Shown piece after piece: positions 1 through 7,898 of a stretch of DNA of 50,938 nucleotides (within the stretch, counting starts at the first letter, position 1; the number at the start of each line of letters is the position of its first letter). The notes below the pieces were generated by a model that searched no databases, was not told where the DNA came from, and saw only the letters and a program-made list of their open reading frames with translations. The stretch comes from Beijerinckiaceae bacterium (lineage in GTDB: Bacteria > Bacteroidota > Bacteroidia > Chitinophagales > Chitinophagaceae). The position numbers were made by a program, and so were the translations under genes. The DNA lies in the NCBI GenBank assembly GCA_903970475.1, contig CAJCIQ010000237.1:1-50938 (forward strand), given 5' to 3'.

Positions 1-57
1 AATGGATAATTTAGTCAGGAAATCTAACTCAATTACACCTCAAAAATCAACATTTGT

Positions 58-366
58 ATGAACACACTCCAGATCGCTAACTTCGAACAGCTAACCGAAA
101 AAGAATCTCAAGCTGTAAATGGCGGTACTACCGGACTCGGATTGAGTTCCCTGAACCCTACGATCAACAGTCTGCTGACCGACCTGGCTGCTACAGGAGT
201 AGCTTTAGCTGTAAGCCTGGACGTTACCTTGACGGACCTCACAACCAACCTGGACAATGCTACCAATAGCCTGACCAGCGGTGGTGGATTACTGGGCGGT
301 GTGCTCGGTGGTGGACTGCTGGGTGGTTCCGGAAACGGACTTTTAGGTGGTGGCCTGAACCTCTGA
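58..366 (+). CDS. Small secreted peptide with double-glycine (bacteriocin-type) leader
   Basis: A 102-residue protein with a leader of about 23 residues ending in Asn-Gly-Gly. Counting back from the GG there is Val at -4, Glu at -8 and Leu at -12, the pattern of double-glycine leaders cut by C39-peptidase ABC exporters. The predicted mature part (about 79 residues) has no cysteine, a Leu/Thr/Asp/Asn-rich middle, and a C-terminal third made of LLGG/LGGG-type repeats. No C39 transporter, immunity or modification gene lies in the window, and the region upstream of base 58 is cut off by the window edge. A rho-independent terminator follows 30 bases later, so the gene ends its own transcript. Seen: leader motif and Gly/Leu repeats. 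Inferred: export by a C39 transporter. The role (bacteriocin, signal or surface peptide) is unknown. Confidence 0.7.
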   Translation: MNTLQIANFEQLTEKESQAVNGGTTGLGLSSLNPTINSLLTDLAATGVALAVSLDVTLTDLTTNLDNATNSLTSGGGLLGGVLGGGLLGGSGNGLLGGGLNL

Positions 367-395
367 TCGCAGGCAAAAATCTTTACAGGTACAAG

Positions 396-426
396 AAGGC
401 CCGGGGTTGAACCTGGGCCTTTTTTA
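396..426 (+). terminator. Rho-independent terminator after the GG-leader peptide
   Basis: A stem formed by 397-405 (AGGCCCGGG) and 412-420 (CTGGGCCT side, one G-U pair) with a short TTGA-containing loop is followed directly by a T-run at 420-425. It lies 30 bases after the stop of the peptide gene and ahead of the convergent DUF885 gene. Confidence 0.8.
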
Positions 427-499
427 GTTCTACGGTCGCCTGTTCGACAGGAGGGTGTTGCCACGCTTTGTTCGGTGCCGTTATGGATCGTGCCCGGGA

Positions 500-2302
500 T
501 TAATGCGGCGCTGGGCCGCTATAGAATTTCCACTGGGTTTGAAAGTCTTTGGTCAAAGGCTGATTGGTGAGTATGGCCCGGACCATTTCAACGGGCATAT
601 TGTTTTCGTGCATCACCGCGTCGTGGTACTGTTTGTAGGTCATTTTACCGGAATCGACCAACTCTTTTCTCAGGGCTTCGAATTGAAGACCGCCTATCAT
701 GTAAGCCACCTGGTATAAGGGGCCGTAACCGGCGGTGAATGAACGCCGGACTTCCCCTTCTGCATTGGCCCTTTCAAATCCCACCCTGTCCACTAAGAAG
801 TCAATGCATTGCTGAGGGGTCCACTTACCCATATGGTAGTTGAGCGAGAAAATAATGCGGGCGCAGCGGTGCATACGCCAGAACAGCATGCCCACCCTGT
901 CTTCTGGTCCTCTGGGAAAATGAAGGGACCATAGTAGCCTTTCCCAGTACAAAGCCCAGCCTTCTGTCCAGAAGGGCGTTTCAAAATGGCGGTAGGTTTT
1001 ATAGTGTTCGCAACTGAATTGCTGCAAATAGTGACCTGCAATGAGTTCATGGTGCACGGTGGCCCTGCTGAAGTGGGGGTTGTTCCCCCTCATGGCCATC
1101 ATCCGATCTTCATAACTCATGGTATTGGTAGGGTAGGCAATCGAAAACTCTTCTCCTCCGTAAAAGAAGGGTAGGATCCGTTGTAACTCAGGGCTGGTCA
1201 TGGCCATCCTCCAGGTTTCTTCTGCCATGGGGGGTATGGTCACCAGATCTTTGGCTTTAAGGAAGGCGATGGATTCATTATAGAGTTCCAGCATGGCTTC
1301 TGGTTGGTCACCCGCAGGTACGTAAGCATTCTTCACCTTTTCCAAAGCTGCTTTCCAGTCGTCTCCGAATCCCATCTCCTGGGAGGCTTTTTTCATTTCT
1401 ACCTCACACCAACCAAATTCCTTGTTGGCTATGTCTATGAGTTCATCGGGCGTATAGGGAATCATCTCCAACCCCAACTGACGGATGATTTCATCACGGC
1501 CTATAGGATTACCCACAATGCCGCTGCTATCCATTTTCAGGGCCTTATTGTTCAGTTTATTTTCAAAGGCTTCCTGATAGGCATTCAGAGCGCTGTCCAT
1601 CTGTTTATAGGGACCGGGCACCCACCAGGTAAAATCCGGATCATACCCATTGTAGAATTTATATACGCTGCCTGCGGCATACTTCAATCCTTCTATAATC
1701 CCTCTGGCGGCCCTGATATCGCGGACACTGATATGTTCATCGGCATTCAGTTCTTTATTCAGCCTAGCCAGCTCGGCGCTGATGCTGACGAAGGCCTTAG
1801 CTACCTGGGGGGAAATGGGTTTTTTCCCTCTCCTTCTTTCTTTTTCGAGCCGGTAAAGCGTGTCGGCAAAGGGGAACCAATGGTCATGCAGGTGCTGGTA
1901 GTCCTGAGCCTCCACTTCATATTGGTGAATTTCTTCCGTAAGGTCCCGCTTGAATAGGAGATAGTCTACCCGGCAACCGGTGGGTAAACCATCGAAATTA
2001 ATTTGTTGCAATTGATCCAGGTAACCGCGACATAGCGTTTGATAGCGCAGCCCCCTTTCCGGTGCGTATTGCACGAAATAGAACCGGTCCAGGGCGTCAT
2101 GATCTGCCTTAAACAAGGTCATGATTTCCGGCATGGCGGTACAAGGGATGAAGTCGCTCCCCGGGCCTGTGGTATTGACGGCGGCGGCCGGATTGACCGT
2201 TGTATTGGCGTTGGCCGCGATGCTGGTATTCTGGGCTTGGGACTGGAAGCTAAGTAAGGCTACTACTAGCAGAAAGACAATCAGCTTGATTTTATATCGC
2301 AT
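500..2302 (-). CDS. DUF885 family secreted putative metallopeptidase
   Basis: A 600-residue protein with an N-terminal signal peptide (hydrophobic stretch about residues 7-20, cut near AQA/Q). It shows the DUF885 hallmark HHELIAGH at residues 417-424 and the conserved EGWALYWE block at 447-454, which together resemble a gluzincin zinc site (His, His, downstream Glu). Length matches the family. Members are annotated as DUF885 proteins or putative dipeptidyl/carboxypeptidases, and the substrate is not established. It lies 70 bases downstream of the D-hydroxyproline dehydrogenase on the same strand, so it may be the last gene of the hydroxyproline operon and could supply hydroxyproline-containing peptides; that link is inference. 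The gap holds a 7-bp GC hairpin (about 2331-2350) without a T-run, so read-through is possible. Confidence 0.85.
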   Translation of the reverse strand: MRYKIKLIVFLLVVALLSFQSQAQNTSIAANANTTVNPAAAVNTTGPGSDFIPCTAMPEIMTLFKADHDALDRFYFVQYAPERGLRYQTLCRGYLDQLQQINFDGLPTGCRVDYLLFKRDLTEEIHQYEVEAQDYQHLHDHWFPFADTLYRLEKERRRGKKPISPQVAKAFVSISAELARLNKELNADEHISVRDIRAARGIIEGLKYAAGSVYKFYNGYDPDFTWWVPGPYKQMDSALNAYQEAFENKLNNKALKMDSSGIVGNPIGRDEIIRQLGLEMIPYTPDELIDIANKEFGWCEVEMKKASQEMGFGDDWKAALEKVKNAYVPAGDQPEAMLELYNESIAFLKAKDLVTIPPMAEETWRMAMTSPELQRILPFFYGGEEFSIAYPTNTMSYEDRMMAMRGNNPHFSRATVHHELIAGHYLQQFSCEHYKTYRHFETPFWTEGWALYWERLLWSLHFPRGPEDRVGMLFWRMHRCARIIFSLNYHMGKWTPQQCIDFLVDRVGFERANAEGEVRRSFTAGYGPLYQVAYMIGGLQFEALRKELVDSGKMTYKQYHDAVMHENNMPVEMVRAILTNQPLTKDFQTQWKFYSGPAPH

Positions 2303-2372
2303 GTCGTTAGATGGTTCTGTGTCTCAAATGTCAGGGGCATGAAGGCCCCTGCTTATCCATGGTGGCGACGGC

Positions 2373-3614
2373 TTAATACCTGTCGGCCCGGAAAGCCTCT
2401 ATGGGAATGGCCGGACTATGACCCATGGCCAGGTCTGACACCAATTTTCCGGTGGCAGGCCCTAAACTTAGTCCCATCATGGAATGCCCTCCTGCTATGA
2501 TCAGGTTATCGGTGCCTTTGGCGTAACCAATATAAGGCAACCCGTCCGGAGAACAAGGGCGGAACCCATACCATACATCCTTTTTTTGAGGCGTCTCTAC
2601 CTGTAGCCCTGGGAAATACCGGGGTACGGCGTCTACGATGGCCTGAACCCGGTTCATTCTAACCAGGTCATTGATAGGCGCGATTTCCATGGTACCTCCG
2701 TAGCGCATCTTCCCATCCATGGGCGTAATGGCTACCCTAGCCTCGCAGAGTATGGCGGGTATATTTAATTGTTGAAGGGGGTTGTCCAGGGTAAAGCTGT
2801 ATCCTTTGCCTGGCATGAGCGGTATGCGGATGCCTGCCTGAGCTGCCAGTTCAGGAAGCCAGGAGCCTCCTGTCATTACATAGCGATCCGCCGTATATAC
2901 GCCCTGAGGGGTGACGACCGTCGTAATGGATTTGCCCTTGCGTTCTATACGCGTTACGGGTGATTGGGTCAGGATGGTTACTCCCGCTTTACGCAAAGCG
3001 GAGATGAGCTGCTGCATGAGCTTACCTGGATAGAGGTGTGCGTCACAGCGGTAGTGAACAGCCCCTAAGATATCCAGTTCAACCTGAGGTTCCAAGGCTT
3101 GTACGGCTGCTTTGTCCAGGTAGGCGGCATCCAATCCTAAGGATCTGGCCTTTTCTGCCAGGTGTATTTCTTCTTCCGCCGTTTTAGGGGTTTTGAAATA
3201 CATCAGGATGCCTTTCTTTTCCATGGCAAAGTCAAACCCTGGTTCATTGCACAGGTCTTCATACAGGGACTTACTGTATACATTCAGATCCCTTAGGAAA
3301 GGAGCTGAATAGTCCACATTCGATTTGGTCGCGTGCTGGTTGAATTTCCAGGCCCAGGAAAGAAGGGTGGGATTCAGGGAGGGCTTTATATAAAAGGGGC
3401 TGCTGGAATCAAACATCCACTTGATGCCTTGCCAAACAATACCCGGAGAAGCCAGGGGAACGAAATGACTGGGCACAATCATACCTAGGTTGCCATAAGA
3501 GCAATTGTCCTGTAGGTCTGACTTTTCAAGGAGGGTAACCTCCCATCCTTGGTTCTTTAAATACCAGGCGGAGCATAACCCGTTGATACCTCCTCCAATA
3601 ACCACTGCGTGCAT
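2373..3614 (-). CDS. FAD-dependent D-amino acid oxidoreductase, probable cis-4-hydroxy-D-proline dehydrogenase
   Basis: A 413-residue DadA-type flavoprotein. The N-terminus carries the Rossmann dinucleotide fingerprint (VVIGGGINGLCSAW, residues 4-17) followed by the acidic end of beta-2 (LLEK). The C-terminal part has the FAD-binding GGHSMMGLSLGPATG block typical of DAO-fold enzymes. Alone it could only be called a D-amino acid dehydrogenase. The neighbours, hydroxyproline 2-epimerase (19 bases upstream) and a DHDPS-family deaminase, point to oxidation of cis-4-hydroxy-D-proline to pyrroline-4-hydroxy-2-carboxylate, the second step of trans-4-hydroxy-L-proline breakdown. No signal peptide is seen, so it is cytoplasmic or membrane-peripheral. 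Function is firm at family level; the substrate rests on context. Confidence 0.85.
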   Translation of the reverse strand: MHAVVIGGGINGLCSAWYLKNQGWEVTLLEKSDLQDNCSYGNLGMIVPSHFVPLASPGIVWQGIKWMFDSSSPFYIKPSLNPTLLSWAWKFNQHATKSNVDYSAPFLRDLNVYSKSLYEDLCNEPGFDFAMEKKGILMYFKTPKTAEEEIHLAEKARSLGLDAAYLDKAAVQALEPQVELDILGAVHYRCDAHLYPGKLMQQLISALRKAGVTILTQSPVTRIERKGKSITTVVTPQGVYTADRYVMTGGSWLPELAAQAGIRIPLMPGKGYSFTLDNPLQQLNIPAILCEARVAITPMDGKMRYGGTMEIAPINDLVRMNRVQAIVDAVPRYFPGLQVETPQKKDVWYGFRPCSPDGLPYIGYAKGTDNLIIAGGHSMMGLSLGPATGKLVSDLAMGHSPAIPIEAFRADRY

Positions 3615-3633
3615 AATCTTACATTTCTAAACG

Positions 3634-4635
3634 CTACAATACTTGAAAGCCGAATGCATAAGGATCGTCCTGGTCGTCAATGGTAATGGTGTTGTATCCA
3701 TAGACCCTGGCCCATCCCTCAATGGAAGGGACGATGGCCGTTTTGTCGCCTACCTGGGTAACACCCTCTACCTTGCCGGTAAATTTGGAGCCAATGATGC
3801 TCTCATGAATAAATAGATCCCCTTCTTTGATTTTGCCTTTGGCAAACCATTGGGCCATGCGGGCTGAAGTGCCCGTCCCACAAGGGCTACGGTCAATGGC
3901 TTTGTCCCCGTAAAAGACGGCATTCCTTGCCGTGCTGGAAGGATCCAACACAGATCCGGCCCATAGGATATGGGAGCAGCCCTTAATGGTAGGATTTAAA
4001 GGATGCACGAAACTATGAGCGGCATTGATGCTGTCCCTGAGTACCTTACTCCAGCTGATGAGCTGCCCTGCACTGTAATGCTGAAGACCACCAAAGTTTT
4101 CCTGGGGATCGACGATGGCATAGAAATTTCCACCATAGCTTACGTCAACCCGCAGTAAGCCCAGGTCCGGGCATTCCACGCTAATGTTTTCCTGGGCCAG
4201 GTAGGAGGGTACATTGGTAAGCTTTACGCTCCGAACCTTTCCCCCTTCCTGTTTATATTCAATCAACACCAATCCGGCAGGCGCTTCCATCCGGACTATG
4301 CCTGGTATTTTGGGCGTAATCAATCCTTCTTCTATGGCAATGGTAATGGTCCCTATGGTTCCATGTCCGCACATAGGCAGACATCCGCTGGTTTCAATAA
4401 AGAGCACAGCTACGTCATTTGACGGGTCATGAGGCGGATAAAGAATGGACCCACTCATCATGTCGTGGCCCCTGGGTTCGAACATGAGCCCTTTCCTGAT
4501 CCAATCATACTCGCCCAGGAAATGCTGACGCTTCTCACTCATGTCCTTTCCGGTCAGGTTAGGTCCACCACCTGCCACCAATCGGACGGGATTGCCGCAA
4601 GTATGGGCATCGATGCAAAAAAAAGTTTTTTTCAC
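3634..4635 (-). CDS. 4-hydroxyproline 2-epimerase (proline racemase family)
   Basis: A 333-residue protein of the proline racemase superfamily. Both catalytic cysteines are visible: Cys89 in MCGHGTIG and Cys252 in SPCGTGTSAR. Two cysteines fit a racemase/epimerase and argue against the trans-3-hydroxyproline dehydratase branch, which replaces the second Cys with Thr. The enzyme interconverts trans-4-hydroxy-L-proline and cis-4-hydroxy-D-proline. The reading frame opens with GTG at 4633-4635. I kept this start because the product begins with the family-typical MKKTFFCIDAHTCGNPV and there is no earlier in-frame ATG before the upstream stop. It sits 13 bases after the DHDPS-family gene and 19 bases before the FAD dehydrogenase, so one transcript is likely. 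No clear Shine-Dalgarno is seen. Confidence 0.92.
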   Translation of the reverse strand: MKKTFFCIDAHTCGNPVRLVAGGGPNLTGKDMSEKRQHFLGEYDWIRKGLMFEPRGHDMMSGSILYPPHDPSNDVAVLFIETSGCLPMCGHGTIGTITIAIEEGLITPKIPGIVRMEAPAGLVLIEYKQEGGKVRSVKLTNVPSYLAQENISVECPDLGLLRVDVSYGGNFYAIVDPQENFGGLQHYSAGQLISWSKVLRDSINAAHSFVHPLNPTIKGCSHILWAGSVLDPSSTARNAVFYGDKAIDRSPCGTGTSARMAQWFAKGKIKEGDLFIHESIIGSKFTGKVEGVTQVGDKTAIVPSIEGWARVYGYNTITIDDQDDPYAFGFQVL

Positions 4636-4648
4636 TGATTGAAATTAA

Positions 4649-5566
4649 TCAAAGATGGAGATATTCAGGCAGGGTGGGCCTGTTTGCGATGGCTTCATCA
4701 ATAATGGAAAGTATGTTTTCTCTTTCTGCTCCTTCGGTAATTAACCTGGGCGCCCTGACGATCTCAGATCCAATGCCAGTGAGGGTAGCTGCCATTTTTA
4801 TATATTGGACCAGCTTGGGATGTATGTCTAATTCCAGCACGGGAAGGAACCAGCGGTAAATCTGGAGCGCTTCCTCAAAGCGACCGGCTTTGACTAAACG
4901 GAAAATGGCCACCGTTTCCTTGGGGAAGGCATCCACCAAACCTGCTACCCAACCATGGGCGCCGGCGCAAAGGCTTTCATAAGCCAGGGTGTCTACCCCA
5001 CAGAGAATCTTAAAACGTTCTCCGAAGCGGTTGTACATACGCGTTACATTGGAAATATCTCTGGTGGACTCCTTAACAGCTTGTATGTTGGGGATGGACG
5101 CCAGTTCTTCGAACATGTCCAGGGTCACCATGATTTTGTAATCCACGGGGTTGTTGTAGATCATGATGGGCAGTGGGGTAGACCCTGCCACCGCCTTGAA
5201 GTATTCAAGGGTCTCCCGGTCATCCGCTTTATAACGCATGGGCGGCAATAACATGAGTCCATCTGCGCCATGCTCGGTAGCTTCCTGGGCTATCTGGATG
5301 GCGCTTTGGGTTGTGCTTTCTGCGATATTTACGATGACAGGTAAGTCGTTCTTAATGGATTCCTTACAATAAAGGAGGAGTGCTGTCTTTTCCACTGAAG
5401 TAAGACTGGAGGCTTCTCCCAGGGATCCTCCCAGTATGATTCCATTTACGCCTGCGGCTATCTGGGCTTGCAGGTTCTTCTCAAAAAGGGGAAGATCAAT
5501 CGTGTCATTTTGCGTAAAGGGTGTAAGCATCGCGGGATACACCCCGGTCCATTTTACCATTGCCAT
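4649..5566 (-). CDS. DHDPS/NAL family protein, probable pyrroline-4-hydroxy-2-carboxylate deaminase
   Basis: A 305-residue TIM-barrel protein of the dihydrodipicolinate synthase/N-acetylneuraminate lyase family. The pyruvate/keto-acid site motif GGSLGE is at residues 46-51, the family tyrosine is Tyr137 in MIYNNP, and the Schiff-base lysine is Lys165 in AVKEST. In the hydroxyproline pathway a member of this family converts pyrroline-4-hydroxy-2-carboxylate to alpha-ketoglutarate semialdehyde. Its position as first gene in front of the epimerase and the D-hydroxyproline dehydrogenase supports that role over lysine biosynthesis. The family alone would also allow another aldolase or deaminase. 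The alpha-ketoglutarate semialdehyde dehydrogenase needed next is not in this window. An exact TAnnTTTG promoter element lies 15 bases upstream. Confidence 0.85.
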   Translation of the reverse strand: MAMVKWTGVYPAMLTPFTQNDTIDLPLFEKNLQAQIAAGVNGIILGGSLGEASSLTSVEKTALLLYCKESIKNDLPVIVNIAESTTQSAIQIAQEATEHGADGLMLLPPMRYKADDRETLEYFKAVAGSTPLPIMIYNNPVDYKIMVTLDMFEELASIPNIQAVKESTRDISNVTRMYNRFGERFKILCGVDTLAYESLCAGAHGWVAGLVDAFPKETVAIFRLVKAGRFEEALQIYRWFLPVLELDIHPKLVQYIKMAATLTGIGSEIVRAPRLITEGAERENILSIIDEAIANRPTLPEYLHL

Positions 5567-5581
5567 CAGTTCAACTTTTCA

Positions 5582-5589
5582 CAAAAGTA
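5582..5589 (-). promoter_or_regulatory. Candidate -7 promoter element of the hydroxyproline operon
   Basis: On the minus strand these bases read TACTTTTG, an exact match to the Bacteroidota -7 consensus TAnnTTTG, 15 bases before the ATG of the DHDPS-family gene. No good TTTG -33 box is seen at the usual spacing, which would fit a promoter that needs an activator such as the AraC protein encoded just upstream. Confidence 0.45.
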
Positions 5590-5676
5590 GCCTACGGTTT
5601 TGTTACGTTTCATCCCCTTATGAATGATTTATTTACCAAAATTCACATGGCTTATTTTAAAGTTGAAAATTTAGGG

Positions 5677-5955
5677 TTAATTTTTGTTTTGTGCAGCTTG
5701 CAATTGTACTTCTTGTAGAATCCGGTTGAAGATGGCTGAGGGCTCCAAGCCGATCAACTCGGCTAGTCTGTATACATCCTTTACTGTGAAGCGGGCAGGA
5801 TCCAAAAGTCTCTTGCTTAATGTGTTATAATTCAACTTCATGTCTTCTGTAAGGACGGTAATGGGCACAATTTGCTGGATATCCCTCATTGTCTCCAAGC
5901 TGCCTGATTCCCAGGCTGCCCTTAGAATGGCATACTGATTAGACCGCTTAAGCAT
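5677..5955 (-). CDS. Small predicted helix-turn-helix protein of unknown function
   Basis: A 92-residue, mostly helical, cysteine-free protein. Residues about 38-80 (MKLNYNTLSKRLLDP, then FTVKDVYRLAELIGLEP) look like an XRE-type helix-turn-helix: a helix, a polar turn with a recognition-like helix containing Asn/Thr/Ser/Lys/Arg, then a helix with the hydrophobic pattern of lambda-repressor-like folds. I do not recognise a named family. It lies between the AraC regulator and the hydroxyproline genes on the same strand, with gaps of 154 and 110 bases, so it may be separately transcribed. A regulatory role is a reasonable guess from fold and position, not shown. Confidence 0.6.
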   Translation of the reverse strand: MLKRSNQYAILRAAWESGSLETMRDIQQIVPITVLTEDMKLNYNTLSKRLLDPARFTVKDVYRLAELIGLEPSAIFNRILQEVQLQAAQNKN

Positions 5956-6109
5956 ATATATTGCTATTTTAAGATAATGACTAGTAATAAATGAAATAAA
6001 ATATTTCTAAAAGTATATATGCTCTATGGAAAAAACAAATATCCTTTTGGATAGCGGTCCGCTTTCCTTATAAAAAATGCAAGAAAGGAGGTGAAAAAGC
6101 GAGGATAAT

Positions 6110-6988
6110 CTACTCTATGTTTTGGTTGTATTCCCGGCTATATTGACGGGGAGATTTGCCGGTAATTTTCTTAAAAACCCTATTAAAAGTTACGGCATTT
6201 GCAAAGCCTGTTTGATACGCAACCGAGGATACGCTTTCATAATCACGGAGTTTGAGTTTTTTGCAAGCTTCACTGACCCGAACCTCATTGAGGAAATTGA
6301 CATAGGTTTTCAGGGTATGTTTTTTAAAATACCGGCAGAATGCCTGTGGGGTCAGGTGGGCTATTTCTGCTATTTGTTTGAGGGTAATGTTGTCAGTATA
6401 ATTTGACATGGTATAATGATAAATATCATTCATACGTAGGCCTTCTGAATCGGAAATCGTATGCTCGGTGAGCTCGGTGGAAAGGCTTTTCCATTTTCTG
6501 AGCCCGGAAATGAATTGCAGGGTTTCAATAAAGGCTGCTAGTCTCTGGGCATTGTTTTTCTGATAAATGTCCCTCATCATCGCCGCTAGTGTCTCTTGTT
6601 GAGCTGCCGGGGCCTGCAAACCATGATGGGTCATTTCTATGAACTTCTGGATACCCTTCATTTCAGGTAATTCCAGGATAGGTTTGAAGAAGCCTTTGGG
6701 GTTGAAAAAAATGGTCAGGGCATGGATTTCCTTTTTTTTCCGTTTGTCAAAATAGGCAGGATCGCTTTTGAATACATGTGGTTGGTTGGCGCCCAGTATG
6801 TATACTTCCCCTGGTTTGAATCGCTGCATGTAGTTGCCGGCAATGAGGGTTCCCTCTCCTTTGATGATCCAGGTGAGCTGGGTTTCACTATGGCGATGCA
6901 AATGCTCGTAAAAGAAGGGCTGTATGTCCTCCTGTACGATTACGCTATGCTCTCCTGCAACGGGAATCGTGAACTGAACTACCTTCAT
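6110..6988 (-). CDS. AraC family transcriptional regulator with N-terminal cupin
   Basis: A 292-residue protein. The N-terminal half is a cupin-like sensor (HLHRHSETQLTWIIKGEG, then FKPGEVYILGANQPH). The C-terminal hundred residues (about 190-288) are a double helix-turn-helix AraC domain (LKQIAEIAHLTPQAFCRYFKK, then VAYQTGFANAVTFNRVFKK, ending in GKSPRQYSRE). It is the first minus-strand gene upstream of the hydroxyproline set and is the likely ligand-dependent activator of that set; the ligand could be hydroxyproline or an intermediate. That assignment rests on position only. The 105-base gap behind it (6989-7093) is AT-rich, with GGTAAAA/TTGG repeats that may be its own control region. Confidence 0.85.
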   Translation of the reverse strand: MKVVQFTIPVAGEHSVIVQEDIQPFFYEHLHRHSETQLTWIIKGEGTLIAGNYMQRFKPGEVYILGANQPHVFKSDPAYFDKRKKKEIHALTIFFNPKGFFKPILELPEMKGIQKFIEMTHHGLQAPAAQQETLAAMMRDIYQKNNAQRLAAFIETLQFISGLRKWKSLSTELTEHTISDSEGLRMNDIYHYTMSNYTDNITLKQIAEIAHLTPQAFCRYFKKHTLKTYVNFLNEVRVSEACKKLKLRDYESVSSVAYQTGFANAVTFNRVFKKITGKSPRQYSREYNQNIE

Positions 6989-7093
6989 TTTACCAATATT
7001 ATCAAAATATATTTAAAACCCAAAGTATCTAGGTAAAATTGGTAAAAAATTGGGATTTGAGCGCGTGGGCGTTATCCTGGCGATCCGTCGGCG

Positions 7094-7894
7094 CTACCGT
7101 CGCACAATCACGGTCTTTTCACTGACCGTATGGGCGCTGAAATAACCCTGACATCCGCCACTGATATTACTTTGTGGATTAGCCGGCGCCACCGATTGGG
7201 TGGATGTGGTGGTGATCAGGCTGAGTTCGTATAAATAGGTATATACAGCACTATCTATACATTCCAGGTTTACCTGGAGGGTGTCTCCTGGAAGAATATG
7301 GTCAGAGGTGTCGTTGGCCAGGGGTTCCGATATGTACCTGCCGTTGGACAAGCGATCATCGAATACCAGTATCCTGGGAACGAGCACGCCGTTGTTGTAT
7401 TCCACAAAATGATAGTAATTGGGCGTGCCAGGGGGGTCTTGAAAATAAGGTACCGGGCGGTTGGCCGTTTCTCCATATAGATCGGAAGTAACAAAGCCGA
7501 CGGAATCCAGGTGCACGGGCGAGGGCATCGTGGAATAGGCATAATACCAGTTGCCCTGAAGCTGGATTTGCAAACTATAGGTATGGCCTGGAATTCCAGC
7601 AGGTAAATGTACGCTTTGATAAAACCCCGCAGATACTTCCCGAAGGGTATCGGCAATGTTAAGGGTACTGTCTTTGAGGCGTACGGTGGCGCCAGATATA
7701 CCTGGAAAGGTATTGCTGCTGTCAAAGTTGACACTTTGGGAAATGGATACCTGGTAGGGAGGAGCCGTATTGGATACACCACCCTCGACGATGACCTGGG
7801 TACTTCCGGCGGGCAGGTTCGGAGAAATCACTTTCTGACAAGCGCAAATTGCCAGCGTTAATAATAAAGGGGTTACTGAAGTACGCGTTTTCAT
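7094..7894 (-). CDS. DUF4249 outer-membrane-associated lipoprotein
   Basis: A protein of 266 residues starting at the ATG at 7892-7894. A longer in-frame reading to 8029 exists, but it would overlap the upstream receptor gene and add 45 residues with no signal character. From the chosen start the protein opens with MKTRTSVTPLLLTLAICACQ, a lipoprotein signal with the lipid-acceptor Cys in ICAC. The body matches DUF4249: beta-rich, with the early VEGGVSN block and a C-terminal SGGCQGYFSAHTVSEK segment. DUF4249 lipoproteins typically accompany TonB-dependent receptors; here the stop of the receptor gene is 4 bases upstream, so they form an operon. It probably sits on the receptor as an accessory ligand-binding component. 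The ligand is unknown. Confidence 0.85.
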   Translation of the reverse strand: MKTRTSVTPLLLTLAICACQKVISPNLPAGSTQVIVEGGVSNTAPPYQVSISQSVNFDSSNTFPGISGATVRLKDSTLNIADTLREVSAGFYQSVHLPAGIPGHTYSLQIQLQGNWYYAYSTMPSPVHLDSVGFVTSDLYGETANRPVPYFQDPPGTPNYYHFVEYNNGVLVPRILVFDDRLSNGRYISEPLANDTSDHILPGDTLQVNLECIDSAVYTYLYELSLITTTSTQSVAPANPQSNISGGCQGYFSAHTVSEKTVIVRR

Positions 7895-7898
7895 AGGG

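Noticed and set aside
1304-1957. Plus-strand ORF of 217 codons
   Set aside because: It lies fully antisense to the DUF885 gene and encodes no recognisable domain.
2331-2350. CAGGGGC/GCCCCTG hairpin between the dehydrogenase and the DUF885 gene
   Set aside because: It lacks a T-run on either strand, so I did not call it a terminator; noted only as a possible operon boundary.
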